Assembly: GCF_021390425.1 (NCBI RefSeq)
Contig: NZ_JAJUWY010000002.1
Location: 496,001-560,000 of the forward strand
From: Lysobacter sp. GX 14042
GTDB lineage: Bacteria; Pseudomonadota; Gammaproteobacteria; Xanthomonadales; Xanthomonadaceae
DNA length: 64,000 nt
Direction of reading: 5' to 3'
The notes beneath the pieces are model-generated. The model was not told the origin of the DNA, did not search any database, and saw only the letters and a program-made list of their open reading frames with translations. Positions 55,082 to 64,000 of this stretch are shown here, one piece after another (position 1 is the stretch's first letter; the number at the start of each line of letters is the position of its first letter). The position numbers and the translations under genes are program-made.

Positions 55082-55968
55082 TCACGGGGATGCGCCTGCC
55101 GCTGGAGGCGTGGGGGCGCCGCCGGCTTTCCGGGGTCCAGGCATGGGCCGACCGCGGCCCCTGGCGCCACGCCGCGTTCGAGTTCCTCTGGTTCGGGCTC
55201 AAGCAGGGCTGGGCCTGCCTGTTCGGCGGGGCGATGCTGGCGCTGATCCTGGCCACCCACCTGTACTGGCCCGCACAGGCACCGTTGGCACGGTACGACT
55301 TCCTGGTGCTGGGCGCAGTAGCGATCCAGGCACTGATGCTGGCGTTCCGTCTCGAGAGCTGGGAGGAGGCACGGGTGATCTTCCTGTTCCATGTCGCCGG
55401 CACGGTGATGGAGCTGTTCAAGACCGCCCACGGCTCGTGGCTGTATCCCGAGGACAACCTGCTGCGGATCGGCGGTGTGCCGCTGTTCTCGGGTTTCATG
55501 TATGCCGCCGTGGGCAGCTACATCGCCCGGGTGCAGCGGGTGTTCCACATCCGCGTACGCCGCTATCCGCCGCCGTGCACGACCTGGGTGCTGGCGGCGG
55601 CGATCTACGTCAACTTCTTCGCCCACCACTGGCTGCCGGACATCCGGATGCTGCTGTTCGCCGCCACCGTGGTGCTGTTCGGGCGCGGATGGTTCTGGTT
55701 CACCACCGACCGCCGGCGACGCTCGATGCCCCTGCTGCTGGGCTACTTCCTGGTCGCTCTGTTCATTTGGCTGGCCGAGAACCTGGGCACCTTCGGGAGG
55801 GCCTGGGTGTACCCGGGCCAGGAGGCGGGCTGGGAGATGGTCGGGCTGGCCAAGCTGGGCAGTTGGTTCCTGTTGATGATCCTGTCGGTCGTGCTGGTGT
55901 CGATCGTCCATCGTCCCGGTGAAGAGCCGGGGACCATCGGCCCTCGCACCGCGGTGCCGGCTCGGTGA
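55078..55968 (+). CDS. DUF817 family membrane protein
   Basis: 296 aa. It has about eight hydrophobic helices and the DUF817 signature, including [40 protein letters not shown] and [20 protein letters not shown]. Function is unknown for the family. The GTG at 55078 overlaps the trmL stop (GTGA). The next gene, sstT, starts by the same type of overlap, so this is a three-gene unit. An ATG 12 nt inside is a weaker alternative start. Confidence 0.85.
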   Translation: MITGMRLPLEAWGRRRLSGVQAWADRGPWRHAAFEFLWFGLKQGWACLFGGAMLALILATHLYWPAQAPLARYDFLVLGAVAIQALMLAFRLESWEEARVIFLFHVAGTVMELFKTAHGSWLYPEDNLLRIGGVPLFSGFMYAAVGSYIARVQRVFHIRVRRYPPPCTTWVLAAAIYVNFFAHHWLPDIRMLLFAATVVLFGRGWFWFTTDRRRRSMPLLLGYFLVALFIWLAENLGTFGRAWVYPGQEAGWEMVGLAKLGSWFLLMILSVVLVSIVHRPGEEPGTIGPRTAVPAR

Positions 55969-57233
55969 CAATCGGGCGTTTCCGCCACGACGGCCCCGCC
56001 ATGCCGCTTCCCGCCTTCCTGCGCCACCCCAGCCTGGTCACCCAGATCGTCATCGGCCTGATCGCCGGCACGCTGCTGGCGCTCGCCTCGCCCCGCGCCG
56101 GCGCGGCGGCGGGACTGATGGGCACGCTGTTCGTCTCCGCGCTCAAGGCGGTCGCGCCGATCCTGGTCCTGGTGCTGGTCGCGGCGGCGATCGCCAACCA
56201 CCGGCGGGGACAGCAGACCGGCATCCGCCCGGTCCTGCTGCTGTACGTGGTCGGCACCTTCACCGCGGCACTGGTGGCGGTGATCGCCAGTTTCCTGTTC
56301 CCGACCACGCTGCAGCTGGTGCTGCCGGAAGGCATCGAGCTGACGCCGCCGGAGGGCATCGGCCAGGTCCTGAACACGTTGCTGATGCAGGTGTTCGACA
56401 ACCCGGTCAACGCCCTGGTCAACGCCAACTACATCGGGCTGCTGGCGTGGGGGCTCGGCCTGGGCCTGGCGCTGCGGCACGCCTCGGACACCACCCGCGC
56501 GGCGCTGTCCGACCTGTCCGATGCGATCACCTGGGTGGTGCGGCTGGTGATCCGGCTGGCACCGCTGGGCATCTTCGGCCTGGTCGCCGCGACCCTGGCC
56601 GAGACCGGGCTGTCCGCGCTGCTGGACTACGCCCGACTGCTGGCGGTGCTGCTGGGCTGCATGCTGTTCATGGCACTGGTAGGCAACCCGCTGATCGTGT
56701 TCCTCAGGACCCGCCGCAATCCCTACCCACTGGTCCTCACCTGCCTGCGCGAGAGCGGCATCACCGCCTTCTTCACCCGCTCCTCGGCCGCCAACATCCC
56801 GGTCAACCTGGAACTGTGCCGCCGGATGGAACTGCCGGAGGAAACCTACGCAGTGTCCATCCCCATCGGCGCGACCATCAACATGGCCGGCGCGGCGATC
56901 ACCATCACCGTGCTGGCGATGGCGGCGGTGCACACACTGGGCATCGCGGTCGACCTGCCCACCGCCCTGCTACTGAGTCTGGTCGCGACGGTAGGGGCCT
57001 GCGGAGCATCCGGCGTCCCGGGCGGCTCGCTGCTGCTGATCCCGCTGGCCTGCGGGCTGTTCGGCATCGCCACCGACCTGGCGATGCAGGTGGTGGCGAT
57101 CGGCTTCATCGTCGGAGTGGTGCAGGATTCGGCGGAAACAGCGCTGAACTCGTCGACGGATGTGCTGTTCACGGCTGCGGCGGCACCGGAGTCGCCGCGG
57201 CTTCCGCCGGCGCCGGCTGGAACTCCAGGCTGA
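55965..57233 (+). CDS. sstT: sodium:serine/threonine symporter
   Basis: 422 aa, DAACS family, inner membrane. TrpV-like helices and hairpin loops include [40 protein letters not shown] (HP1 with the Ser-rich tip), [20 protein letters not shown] (Asn-Met-x-Gly cation site), and [20 protein letters not shown] near the end. Length fits the family (E. coli 414). GTG start at 55965 overlaps the DUF817 stop; the ATG at 56001 is possible. It imports serine and threonine with Na+. Confidence 0.94.
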   Translation: MTIGRFRHDGPAMPLPAFLRHPSLVTQIVIGLIAGTLLALASPRAGAAAGLMGTLFVSALKAVAPILVLVLVAAAIANHRRGQQTGIRPVLLLYVVGTFTAALVAVIASFLFPTTLQLVLPEGIELTPPEGIGQVLNTLLMQVFDNPVNALVNANYIGLLAWGLGLGLALRHASDTTRAALSDLSDAITWVVRLVIRLAPLGIFGLVAATLAETGLSALLDYARLLAVLLGCMLFMALVGNPLIVFLRTRRNPYPLVLTCLRESGITAFFTRSSAANIPVNLELCRRMELPEETYAVSIPIGATINMAGAAITITVLAMAAVHTLGIAVDLPTALLLSLVATVGACGASGVPGGSLLLIPLACGLFGIATDLAMQVVAIGFIVGVVQDSAETALNSSTDVLFTAAAAPESPRLPPAPAGTPG

Positions 57234-57307
57234 CCGCGACTTGAAAGGCAGCCGCTACAGGCGGGGCGGCAGCTCCAGATCCCCCCGCCAAGTGGCTCCA
57301 CGCGACC

Positions 57308-57338
57308 AAAAAAAAGCGTGGCGCCTTCGCGCCACGCT
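57308..57338 (-). terminator. intrinsic terminator of the BON gene
   Basis: The stem GCGTGGCGC (57316-57324) and GCGCCACGC (57329-57337) has loop CTTC, with eight A on the plus side, i.e. a U8 tract for leftward transcription. Confidence 0.9.
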
Positions 57339-57381
57339 CCTGTCGTTCCTGCTGGCACGTCATTCCAGCCGACGCGCGGGA

Positions 57382-57798
57382 TTACTCCTCGTAATCCGCC
57401 ATAGTGCCGTAGTGCAGGTCGCTGGCGTCGACCTCGGTCACGCCTTCGATGCCCTCGGCGATGCGCTTGGCCGCATCCACCTGCGCCTGGCTGTCGAGGT
57501 TGCCGGACAGGCCGACCACGCCGTTGTTGGTCTCGACTTCGATCTGGGTGCCGGCGGTGTCGCTGTCGGCAAGCAGGCTGGCCTTGACCTTGGTGGTGAT
57601 CCAGGTGTCGGTGCCCGGCTGATCGGAGTCGGCGCGGTCGAGCTGTTCGGTGTTGGTCAGCGTGCTGTCCTGGGCAATCGCGTGGTCGGCATGCTGGGCC
57701 TGCGCCGGGTCGTTGGCCATGGCGCCGCCGGCGGCGAACATCAGGCCGGTTGCCAGGGCAATGGCGAGGGTGGTCTGCGGGGTACGGGTGTTCTTCAT
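57382..57798 (-). CDS. BON-domain periplasmic protein
   Basis: 138 aa. Signal peptide MKNTRTPQTTLAIALATGLM ... AMA, then a short polar region and one BON domain (WITTKVKASLLADSDTAGTQ; IEVETNNGVVGLSGNLDSQA; AKRIAEGIEGVTEV). OsmY-like BON proteins bind phospholipid or stabilise the periplasm in osmotic stress. It stands alone before a strong terminator and 94 bp after the start of the DUF885 gene region, on the same strand. Confidence 0.88.
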   Translation of the reverse strand: MKNTRTPQTTLAIALATGLMFAAGGAMANDPAQAQHADHAIAQDSTLTNTEQLDRADSDQPGTDTWITTKVKASLLADSDTAGTQIEVETNNGVVGLSGNLDSQAQVDAAKRIAEGIEGVTEVDASDLHYGTMADYEE

Positions 57799-57892
57799 CT
57801 GCGAGCTCCACGTGTTGGGGTGATGGCTCCCGAGTCTCCGGATGGAGTGTTCACGACCCGTGAGGCGGAAGTTAGCCGCCGCCTGCCTCCGT

Positions 57893-59704
57893 TCAGTCTT
57901 CCGGATGCTGCTCGCGCATCAGTTCGGCGATAGCCGACACCGGGGCGTTGCCGTAGGACAGGAAACGGTTGTGGAAGTCCTTCAGGCTGAACGCGTCGCC
58001 CAACTCGGCCTTGCGCTGTTCGCGCAGGTCGTAGATCTCCGCGTAACCGGTGAAGTAGCTGGCCAGCTGCACCTGCGACAGCCTTACCCGGCGCCACTTG
58101 TTGGCCGCCTCGGTCTGCTCCTGGAACGCCTCGCGGCGCAGCAGGTCCATGGCCTGGTCCTCGGTCATCCCGTCCACGTGCACGGCGTAGTCGAGGATCG
58201 CGTTGGTCACCACGCGCAGGTTCCACTTGTCGTACATGAGCCACATCTCCGGCTCTTGGTTGCCCCAGCCTTGCTCGAGCATCATCCGCTCGGCGTACAC
58301 GCCCCAGCCTTCGATCATCGCGCCGTTGCCGAGCAGGCTCTTGACCAGGCTCGGGCTCTTGTTGGCATGCAGCAGCTGGGTGTAGTGGCCAGGGATGGCC
58401 TCGTGGATGTTGAGGACCTGCAACACCCAGTGGTTGTACTCGCGCAGGAAGCTCTCGGCCTGCTCGTCGCTGTAGGCATCCAGGGGACTGACGTTGTAGT
58501 AGGTGTCGGCGGTCGGGTTGAACGGGCCCGGCGCGCTGATCGAGGCACCCGCGCCACCGCCGCGCATGTATTCGGGAGTCTCGCGCACCACCAGCGGGCG
58601 GCTCTCGTCCTGGTCGAGCAGGTCGTGCTCGCGCACGAACTCGCCCAGCTGCGGGATCTGCCGCTTGATCTCGTCGACGAACTCCCCGCGCTCGACGTGC
58701 CGCGCCGCGAGGTGGTCGATCATCATGCCCACCCGCTTCAGCCGGTCCTCCGGCATGGCGGTGCCGGAGAAATACTTCGGCCACAGTTCGCGGGTGATGT
58801 CGTCCATCTGCGCGTGCAGGCGCTCCTTCTCCCCGACCGCGCGCTGGTAGAGCTCGGCGGCGGTGTAGTGGGACTGGATGTCGTAGGCGAATTTCTGTCC
58901 GTACAACGCCTCGCCGATGCGGAACGAGCGCGCGTCACCGCTGGCGGCCAGTCGCTGCTGCTCGCCCTCGAGCCAGCCGATCCAGCCCTCGATCGCGCCG
59001 CGCGCGGCATCGATGCGCCGGTTGAACAGGTCCCTGTCGCCGGCATCCAGGCCCGAGGCATCGATGCGCCCGCGCAGCCCGTCGTCGAACACGCTCAGCG
59101 CACCGCGGCTCTGCACGATCGCCAGTTCCACGTGCTCGGCCGTGGGGTCGTCGATGTTGGCGCGGGCGGCCTCGTAATACGCCGGGACGTGCTCGAGCCG
59201 CGCCATCACCGCGCGCAGGCGCTCGTCCTCGTCGGCGTACGGGGTGTTGAGCAACAGCGCGACGGTGCCGGCGACGTTGTAGTTGGACGGGTCCCAGGCC
59301 CAGTCGCGGAACTCCTGCTGGTACCAGACCATCGACTCGAAGTGGTTGACCAGCAGCATGTGGTCGATGCGCTGCGCCGCCGGCAGCTGCTCAGGATCGA
59401 AGGCCGCCAGTTCGGCCAGCGCGGCCCTGGCGAAGGCGAGGTCCTCCGTCCGGCGGGCGGCGTCCGGGATCGTAAGCTGCCCGGCGTTGTCGTAACGGCC
59501 GGCGTAGATCGACCACTCCGGACTACGCTCCAGCGCGCGCATCAGCAGCGACTCCGCCGCTTCGGCAAAGCGCGTGTCCTCCGCGCCGGCCGTGGCGCCA
59601 ACACCCGTGCCACCGCCGTCCTGCGCGGGGGTTGCCGGGGCCTGGCAGCCGGCAAGAAGGCCGAAGCTGGCCGCCAGGGCCAATGCAAGGGTGCTGTTGC
59701 GCAT
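57893..59704 (-). CDS. DUF885 family lipoprotein (putative metallopeptidase)
   Basis: 603 aa. A lipoprotein signal (ALAASFGLLAGCQAP, Cys20) is followed by the DUF885 fold. The conserved zinc-type motif HEAIPGHYTQLLHAN (HExxxGH, about residue 435) and GAMIEGWGVYAERMMLEQG provide His, Glu and His ligands typical of the gluzincin-like DUF885 proteins. Later EIYDLREQRKAELGDAFSLK is also typical. It may act as a carboxypeptidase or aminopeptidase, but no substrate is known. It lies upstream of, and on the same strand as, the BON gene, and downstream of nirK. Confidence 0.88.
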   Translation of the reverse strand: MRNSTLALALAASFGLLAGCQAPATPAQDGGGTGVGATAGAEDTRFAEAAESLLMRALERSPEWSIYAGRYDNAGQLTIPDAARRTEDLAFARAALAELAAFDPEQLPAAQRIDHMLLVNHFESMVWYQQEFRDWAWDPSNYNVAGTVALLLNTPYADEDERLRAVMARLEHVPAYYEAARANIDDPTAEHVELAIVQSRGALSVFDDGLRGRIDASGLDAGDRDLFNRRIDAARGAIEGWIGWLEGEQQRLAASGDARSFRIGEALYGQKFAYDIQSHYTAAELYQRAVGEKERLHAQMDDITRELWPKYFSGTAMPEDRLKRVGMMIDHLAARHVERGEFVDEIKRQIPQLGEFVREHDLLDQDESRPLVVRETPEYMRGGGAGASISAPGPFNPTADTYYNVSPLDAYSDEQAESFLREYNHWVLQVLNIHEAIPGHYTQLLHANKSPSLVKSLLGNGAMIEGWGVYAERMMLEQGWGNQEPEMWLMYDKWNLRVVTNAILDYAVHVDGMTEDQAMDLLRREAFQEQTEAANKWRRVRLSQVQLASYFTGYAEIYDLREQRKAELGDAFSLKDFHNRFLSYGNAPVSAIAELMREQHPED

Positions 59705-59802
59705 GGGAAAACTCCGCGTGAGGGGCGGCCAGGCCGCGACCGGCTGATGGTAGCCGCCTCCATGGCCCCCGGCGCCGTGCCGTTGGTCAGTCCCAGCACG
59801 GG

Positions 59803-59836
59803 CAAAAAGAAACCGGGCCGCACAGGCGGCCCGGTT
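59803..59836 (-). terminator. intrinsic terminator after nirK
   Basis: The 11-bp stem AACCGGGCCGC (59811-59821) pairs with GCGGCCCGGTT (59826-59836), 4-nt loop. It is followed on the transcribed strand by TCTTTTTGC. It ends leftward nirK transcription. Confidence 0.88.
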
Positions 59837-59854
59837 CCGTGGTACTGCGGTTGC

Positions 59855-61228
59855 TCAGTGGCCCGAGCTGGCGTCGATCTTCTCGTTGCTGTTGAAGATC
59901 GCCGGGTCGGCCTTGCCCTCCACGTCGAGGAAGCCGGCCAGCCCCTTCTCGGCACGGCTGAGGGCGTGGTCCACCAGGATGTAACGGCCCGGGTAATCGA
60001 CCTTGAACTCGACCATCGTCGCGCCACCGGGCGCCACCAGGGTGGTCTGCACGTCGGTCAGCGGCGGGCTGGTCAGCGAGGCCTGGTCATACACTCGGTC
60101 GAAGATCTCGCCGATCAGGTGCAGGCTGGAGACCAGGTTCGGGCCACCGACGCCGAAGTACATGCGCACGGTCTCGCCGACGTTGGCCTTCATGACGTGG
60201 TCCTTGGTCAGGGAGGTCATCGAGCCGTTGAACATCAGGTGTTCGGGGCTCTCGTCGAGCAGCTTCTCCAGCGAGAACTCCTGCAGGCCCCGCGAGCCGT
60301 GCTTCTGCACGGTGTAGAGCTCGCCCTGCATGACGTAGAACTCGCGGTCCACCTCGGACAGGCCGCCTTCCGGCTCGACCAGGATCATCCCGTACATGCC
60401 GTTGGTGATGTGGTGGGCGATCATCGGGGTCGCGCAGTGGTACACGTACAGGCCCGGCTGCAGCGCCTTGAAGGTGAAGCTCTTGGTCTCGCCCGGCGCC
60501 ACCTGGGTCACCGCCGCGCCGCCACCGGGACCGGTGACCGCGTGGAAGTCCACCGAGTGGATGTTGATGCTGCTCTCGTCGTTCTTCAGGTTGATGGTGA
60601 CGGTGTCGCCGTGGCGCACGCGCAGCATCGGACCGGGGACGGTGTTGTTGAAGGTCCAGTAGCGGTAGGTGCTGCCGTCGGACAACTTGCCTTCCAGCTC
60701 CGTGGTCAGCAGGTCGTAGGTGACGTGCTGCGCGGCGCGGTCGCCCACCTTCTCACCGACTTCGGTCGGGTCCTTGGCCACGTCCGCGGCGGTGGAGGCC
60801 ACTTCCTCCACGTCACCGACGGTGAGCTTGCCGAACATGCCCGCCGCCTTGTGCCCGGGAATCGTGCACAGGTACTCGTAGGTGCCTGCCTTGTTGGCGC
60901 GGAACACGATGGTGGTCGCCGAACCCTGGCCGACCAGGTGGTCGGACTGGGCGCCGAAGTCCGGCACCGCGATGTCGTGCATCGCGCCATCGCCGTTGAT
61001 GATGGTGATCGCGACGACCGCGCCTTCCTCCACCTTCAGTTCGGGATTCACCACGCCCTTGATCGCACCGGCTTCACCGACGAAGACCAGGCGTCCTTCA
61101 TCGATCGCGGTTTTCAGGGTGAAGGTGACATCCGCGACAGGCGTTACCGCCGAGGAACTCTGGGCGAGGGCCTGGGGGGTGAAGCCGGCGGCCGTTGCCA
61201 GGGCAAGCAGCAGAACCAGGTCTTTCAT
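59855..61228 (-). CDS. nirK: copper-containing nitrite reductase with extra N-terminal cupredoxin
   Basis: 457 aa, periplasmic (signal MKDLVLLLALATAAGFTPQA). It reduces nitrite to NO. Two NirK cupredoxin domains contain all expected ligands: type-1 Cu His224, Cys265, His273, Met278; type-2 Cu His229, His264, His421; catalytic Asp227 and His370. In front lies a third cupredoxin (about residues 30-140) with its own type-1-like set His84, Cys121, His126, Met131 (CTIPGHKAAGM). This build resembles the Hyphomicrobium-type NirK. The ATG follows 18 residues of an open frame that is not part of the protein. No nor, nos or other denitrification gene is in the window. Confidence 0.95.
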   Translation of the reverse strand: MKDLVLLLALATAAGFTPQALAQSSSAVTPVADVTFTLKTAIDEGRLVFVGEAGAIKGVVNPELKVEEGAVVAITIINGDGAMHDIAVPDFGAQSDHLVGQGSATTIVFRANKAGTYEYLCTIPGHKAAGMFGKLTVGDVEEVASTAADVAKDPTEVGEKVGDRAAQHVTYDLLTTELEGKLSDGSTYRYWTFNNTVPGPMLRVRHGDTVTINLKNDESSINIHSVDFHAVTGPGGGAAVTQVAPGETKSFTFKALQPGLYVYHCATPMIAHHITNGMYGMILVEPEGGLSEVDREFYVMQGELYTVQKHGSRGLQEFSLEKLLDESPEHLMFNGSMTSLTKDHVMKANVGETVRMYFGVGGPNLVSSLHLIGEIFDRVYDQASLTSPPLTDVQTTLVAPGGATMVEFKVDYPGRYILVDHALSRAEKGLAGFLDVEGKADPAIFNSNEKIDASSGH

Positions 61229-61270
61229 CAGTCTTCTTCCTTCGCGTAATCCGAGTCGGTCGACTCGTTC

Positions 61271-61319
61271 GGGGTGCACCATAGGCAGCCGCCCGATGTG
61301 CGGCCATGACTTGCGTCAA
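61271..61319 (-). promoter_or_regulatory. nirK promoter with FNR/DNR-type box
   Basis: The box TTGACGCAAGTCAT (61319-61306 on the minus strand) matches TTGAY-N4-RTCAA in 9 of 10 positions. Its centre is 41.5 bp from a start point at about 61271, placed by a TATGGT -10 hexamer (61283-61278). That distance is exactly the class-II activator position. The nirK ATG lies about 43 nt downstream of the start. Confidence 0.75.
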
Positions 61320-61449
61320 GTTCCGCCGTACGGACAGGTATGGCTCAGCTGCGCAAAGCCGGGGGCCATACCGCAGCACCGCTCCATACGCCTGCGTCTT
61401 GATCCGCGTCATGTCGCCACCCGCGCGCGCCTGCCAGACTCTCCCTGCC

Positions 61450-61842
61450 ATGAGGCACCTCCCCCTCCACCGCTGGATGCTCCGCCTGGCACTGGCCGCC
61501 ATCATGCTGATGGCGCTGGTGCCCTCGCTCGGCCGGCTTGCGGGCAATGGCCCGGCAGCGGGAGTGGCGCATGCGATGCACGCCAACGGCGGCCATGGCG
61601 GCCACGCGGGCCATGGCGGGCCGGGCACACCCGCGGCGCCAACGGTGCCGCAGCCGGGCGGCGCGGCCCATTACGACTGCGGCTACTGCCCGCTGCTGGC
61701 TTCGACGGTGCCCCCGGCGCCGGCACACCTGACGCTGCCCTCCGGGCGCCACGACACCCGCCTGCCGGTACGCGCGGCCAATCCCCTGCTGGCCTGGCGC
61801 CACCCGTGGGGCCTGGGTTCGCGTGGCCCGCCCCACGCCTGA
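61450..61842 (+). CDS. DUF2946 family protein, His-rich
   Basis: 130 aa. Signal or anchor helix (MLRLALAAIMLMALVPSLG), then a His/Gly-rich loop (HANGGHGGHAGHGG, about residues 43-57) and the DUF2946 motif HYDCGYCPLLAS with CxxC. DUF2946 proteins are commonly encoded next to copper TonB receptors, as here, and may bind copper in the periplasm; that is inference. The ATG at 61450 is preferred; an ATG at 61411 would add 13 residues. It is divergent from nirK, with 221 bp between. Confidence 0.83.
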   Translation: MRHLPLHRWMLRLALAAIMLMALVPSLGRLAGNGPAAGVAHAMHANGGHGGHAGHGGPGTPAAPTVPQPGGAAHYDCGYCPLLASTVPPAPAHLTLPSGRHDTRLPVRAANPLLAWRHPWGLGSRGPPHA

Positions 61843-61902
61843 GTACAGCGCCCATCACGCGCGCGCCGCCGTGCCGCGCCCGCCTGTATCCAGGAGTGTT
61901 CC

Positions 61903-64000
61903 ATGTCGAATTCCCGCAACGCGGCGAAGGTTTCGTCGCGCCTGTCCCTCGCCATTGCCCAGGCCCTCGTGCTGGCGCTGGCCGCCCCGTCCGCCCTCGC
62001 CGAAACCGGTCCCGACGGCGGCCTGCAGATCGATCCGGTCAACCTCGACGCGGTCATCGTCACCGCGCTGGCCCCGGTCTCGCCGCTGCAGTTCGAGGCC
62101 AGCCCCAAGATCCCGCGCCAGCCGGTCCCGGCCAGCGACGGCGCCGATTACCTCAAGACCATCCCCGGCTTTTCCGCGGTCCGCAACGGCGGCACCAACG
62201 GCGACCCGGTGCTGCGCGGCATGTTCGGCTCGCGGCTGAACCTGATGACCAACGACGGCGCGATGCCCGGCGCCTGCCCCTCGCGCATGGACAACCCGAT
62301 GTCCTACGTCTCGCCGGAGACCTACGACAACCTGGTGGTGATCAAGGGCCCGCAGACCGTGCTGTGGGGCCCGGGTGCCTCCGCCGGCACGGTGCGCTTC
62401 GAGCGCGACCGCGAGTACTTCGAGGAGCCGACGGTGAAGCTCGCCGGCAGCCTGCTGGGCGGCTCCTTCGGGCGCAACGACCAGGTGATCGATGCGACCT
62501 ACGGCGACCGCCTGGGCTACCTGCGCTTCAGCGGCAACCGTTCCGATTCCGACGACTACAAGGACGGCGACGGCAACCGGGTCGGCTCGGCCTGGGAGAA
62601 GTGGAACACCGACCTGGCGGCCGGCTGGACGCCCGACGAAGACACCCTGCTGGAGGTCTCCGCGGGCTTCGGCGACGGCGAGTCGCGCTACGCCACCCGC
62701 GGCATGGACGGCAGCCGCTTCAAGCGCGAGAACTTCGGCCTGCGCTTCGAGAAGCACGACCTGGGCGAGTACCTGCACCACTTCGAGGCGACCGCGTACC
62801 ACAACCTCGCCGACCACGTGATGGACAACTACAGCCTGCGCGAGCCAAACCCGGACAGCTCGATGCCGATGCCGATGGCCTCCAACGTCGAGCGGCGCAC
62901 CGCCGGCGGGCGCGCGGCGCTGGAGTGGAGCGCGTCGCAGTGGGAGCTGACCGCCGGCATGGACTACCAGGACAGCCGCCACCGCAACCGCAGCGCGATG
63001 GGCCGCGGCGCCTTCCGCTCGACGCCATGGACGACCGACGCCCGCTTCGAGAACCTGGGCGTGTTCGCCGAGGGAACCTGGTTCCAGGGTGACTACACGC
63101 GGCTGATCGCCGGCGCCCGCGTCGACCGCGCCAGCGCCACCGACGAGCGTCACGTGCTCTCCGGCGGCGGCCACGGCCATGGCGGCGGCCATGCGATGCC
63201 CAACCCGACCGCCGGGATGGAGCGCAAGGAGACCCTGACCGCCGGCTTCGTGCGCTACGAGCGCGACGCCGCGGACGCCCCGCTGACCTGGTACGCGGGC
63301 CTGGGCCACACCGAGCGCATGCCCGACTACTGGGAGCTGTTCTCGCCCGACATGTTCGATGGAGGCCGGGGCCCGATCGACGCGGCCAACGCCTTCGCCG
63401 GCGTCGACACCGAGAAGACCACCCAGCTGGACGTCGGCCTGCAGTACCGCGGCGCCAGCTTCGATGCCTGGGTGTCGGCCTATGCCGGGCGGATCAACGA
63501 CTACATCCAGTTCCACTACATGCACGGCGGCATGAGCGCGGTCGGCAACGTCGATGCCGACATCCGCGGCGCCGAGCTGGGGATCGAGTACCGGCCCGAT
63601 GACCAGTGGAAGCTCGGCGGCACCCTGGCCTACGCCCGCGGCGAGATCCGTGACGCCAACCGCCCGATGCCGCAGATGACCCCGCTGGAGGCGCGCCTGA
63701 CCGCGGCCTGGGAAAACGGCAGCTGGTCGGCCGGCGTACTGCTGCGCGCGGTCGACGGCCAGGACCGGGTCGCCCCGGGTTACGGCAACGTGGTCGGCCA
63801 GGACCTGGATGCCAGTCCCGGCTTCGCCACCCTCGCGCTCAATGGCGGCTACCGCTTCAACGAAAAGCTGCAGCTGACCGCGGGCGTCGACAACGTGTTC
63901 GACCGCACCTACAGCGAGCACCTCAACCTGGCCGGCAACGCCGACTTCGGCTACCCCGCCGACCCGGTGCGGATCAACGAACCCGGGCGTACCGCCTGGG
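61903..64000 (+). CDS. oprC: TonB-dependent copper receptor (OprC type), cut by the window end
   Basis: About 699 residues visible, stop beyond the window. Signal peptide (MSNSRNAAKVSSRLSLAIAQ ... ALA), then a plug domain: DYLKTIPGFSAVRNGGTNGD, VLRGMFGSRLNLMTNDGAMP and NLVVIKGPQTVLWGPGASAG. The GACPSRMDNPMSYVSPETYD segment carries the Cys-Met pattern that binds copper in OprC. The barrel has GQDRVAPGYGNVVG and FDRTYSEHLN, which place it in the TIGR01778-like group. A His-rich insert lies at about residues 421-433. CAGGAG is 7 nt before the ATG. It likely follows the DUF2946 gene in one operon. Confidence 0.93.
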   Translation, partial: MSNSRNAAKVSSRLSLAIAQALVLALAAPSALAETGPDGGLQIDPVNLDAVIVTALAPVSPLQFEASPKIPRQPVPASDGADYLKTIPGFSAVRNGGTNGDPVLRGMFGSRLNLMTNDGAMPGACPSRMDNPMSYVSPETYDNLVVIKGPQTVLWGPGASAGTVRFERDREYFEEPTVKLAGSLLGGSFGRNDQVIDATYGDRLGYLRFSGNRSDSDDYKDGDGNRVGSAWEKWNTDLAAGWTPDEDTLLEVSAGFGDGESRYATRGMDGSRFKRENFGLRFEKHDLGEYLHHFEATAYHNLADHVMDNYSLREPNPDSSMPMPMASNVERRTAGGRAALEWSASQWELTAGMDYQDSRHRNRSAMGRGAFRSTPWTTDARFENLGVFAEGTWFQGDYTRLIAGARVDRASATDERHVLSGGGHGHGGGHAMPNPTAGMERKETLTAGFVRYERDAADAPLTWYAGLGHTERMPDYWELFSPDMFDGGRGPIDAANAFAGVDTEKTTQLDVGLQYRGASFDAWVSAYAGRINDYIQFHYMHGGMSAVGNVDADIRGAELGIEYRPDDQWKLGGTLAYARGEIRDANRPMPQMTPLEARLTAAWENGSWSAGVLLRAVDGQDRVAPGYGNVVGQDLDASPGFATLALNGGYRFNEKLQLTAGVDNVFDRTYSEHLNLAGNADFGYPADPVRINEPGRTAW

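Noticed and set aside
57842-61249. A 1135-aa open frame on the plus strand across the DUF885 and nirK genes
   Set aside because: Spans two well-supported genes on the other strand, has low-complexity Val/His/Arg/Gln composition and no recognisable motif.

Overview
The window comes from a high-GC gammaproteobacterium of the Xanthomonadaceae (Lysobacter/Luteimonas/Xanthomonas group). This rests on gene content read from the translated sequence: a XanB2-type chorismatase beside an aryl-polyene (xanthomonadin-like) pigment locus, an OleA very close to the Xanthomonas enzyme, the rhlB-trxA-rho neighbourhood with a Rho carrying a long Ala/Pro-Arg extension, an sX13-like small RNA downstream of polA, DUF2782 beside polA, and dispersed REP-like palindromes. 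No rRNA, tRNA, CRISPR array, transposase or phage gene was seen.

Layout. 1-11.7 kb: truncated rhlB, trxA, rho, a TonB-box-like periplasmic protein, a very large membrane-anchored ankyrin protein coupled to a YcgL-type gene, an S9 peptidase and hemF. 11.7-12.15 kb: repeats and the sRNA. 12.15-26.5 kb: polA, small housekeeping and stress-type genes (DUF2782, cupin, MFS, DUF805, ChaB), uvrD, DUF2383 and DUF3597 proteins, then an accessory insert (an unrecognised 532-aa exported protein plus a gene scrap) bracketed by a 52-bp direct repeat copied from the 3' end of the adjacent S9 peptidase. 26.6-37.7 kb: the pigment locus. A ketosynthase, chain-length factor and glycosyltransferase run rightward. 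They meet a tightly overlapped leftward operon of ACP, membrane protein, two hot-dog dehydratases, acyltransferase, LolA-like protein, MMPL exporter, FabG and a lipoprotein. xanB2 is divergent from the ACP. 38-40.6 kb: hemB, aroE and a gamma-carbonic anhydrase-like protein.

40.7-49.8 kb holds a partial type VI secretion locus: an OmpA-family protein, TagF, TssM, a membrane-anchored protein that looks like a degenerate ketosynthase, and a VanY/TagX-like M15 peptidase, with a divergent unknown membrane protein. The sheath, baseplate, Hcp, VgrG and ClpV genes are not in the window. 50-57.2 kb: an oleA with no oleBCD nearby, a DUF4156 lipoprotein, an M16 protease, and an overlapping trmL-DUF817-sstT run. 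57.4-64 kb: a BON protein, a DUF885 lipoprotein, and a copper module in which a three-cupredoxin NirK is preceded by an FNR/DNR-type box at -41.5 from a plausible promoter. A DUF2946 protein and a truncated TonB-dependent copper receptor are transcribed away from it.

How the parts fit: AroE feeds the shikimate pathway, XanB2 cleaves chorismate to hydroxybenzoates, and the pigment locus extends, reduces, dehydrates and exports an aryl-polyene. The ligase that would load the starter is not in the window. NirK needs copper, which the adjacent outer-membrane receptor could supply. Four different thiolase-superfamily proteins occur here (KS, chain-length factor, the T6SS-linked pseudo-KS and OleA), in three unrelated contexts.
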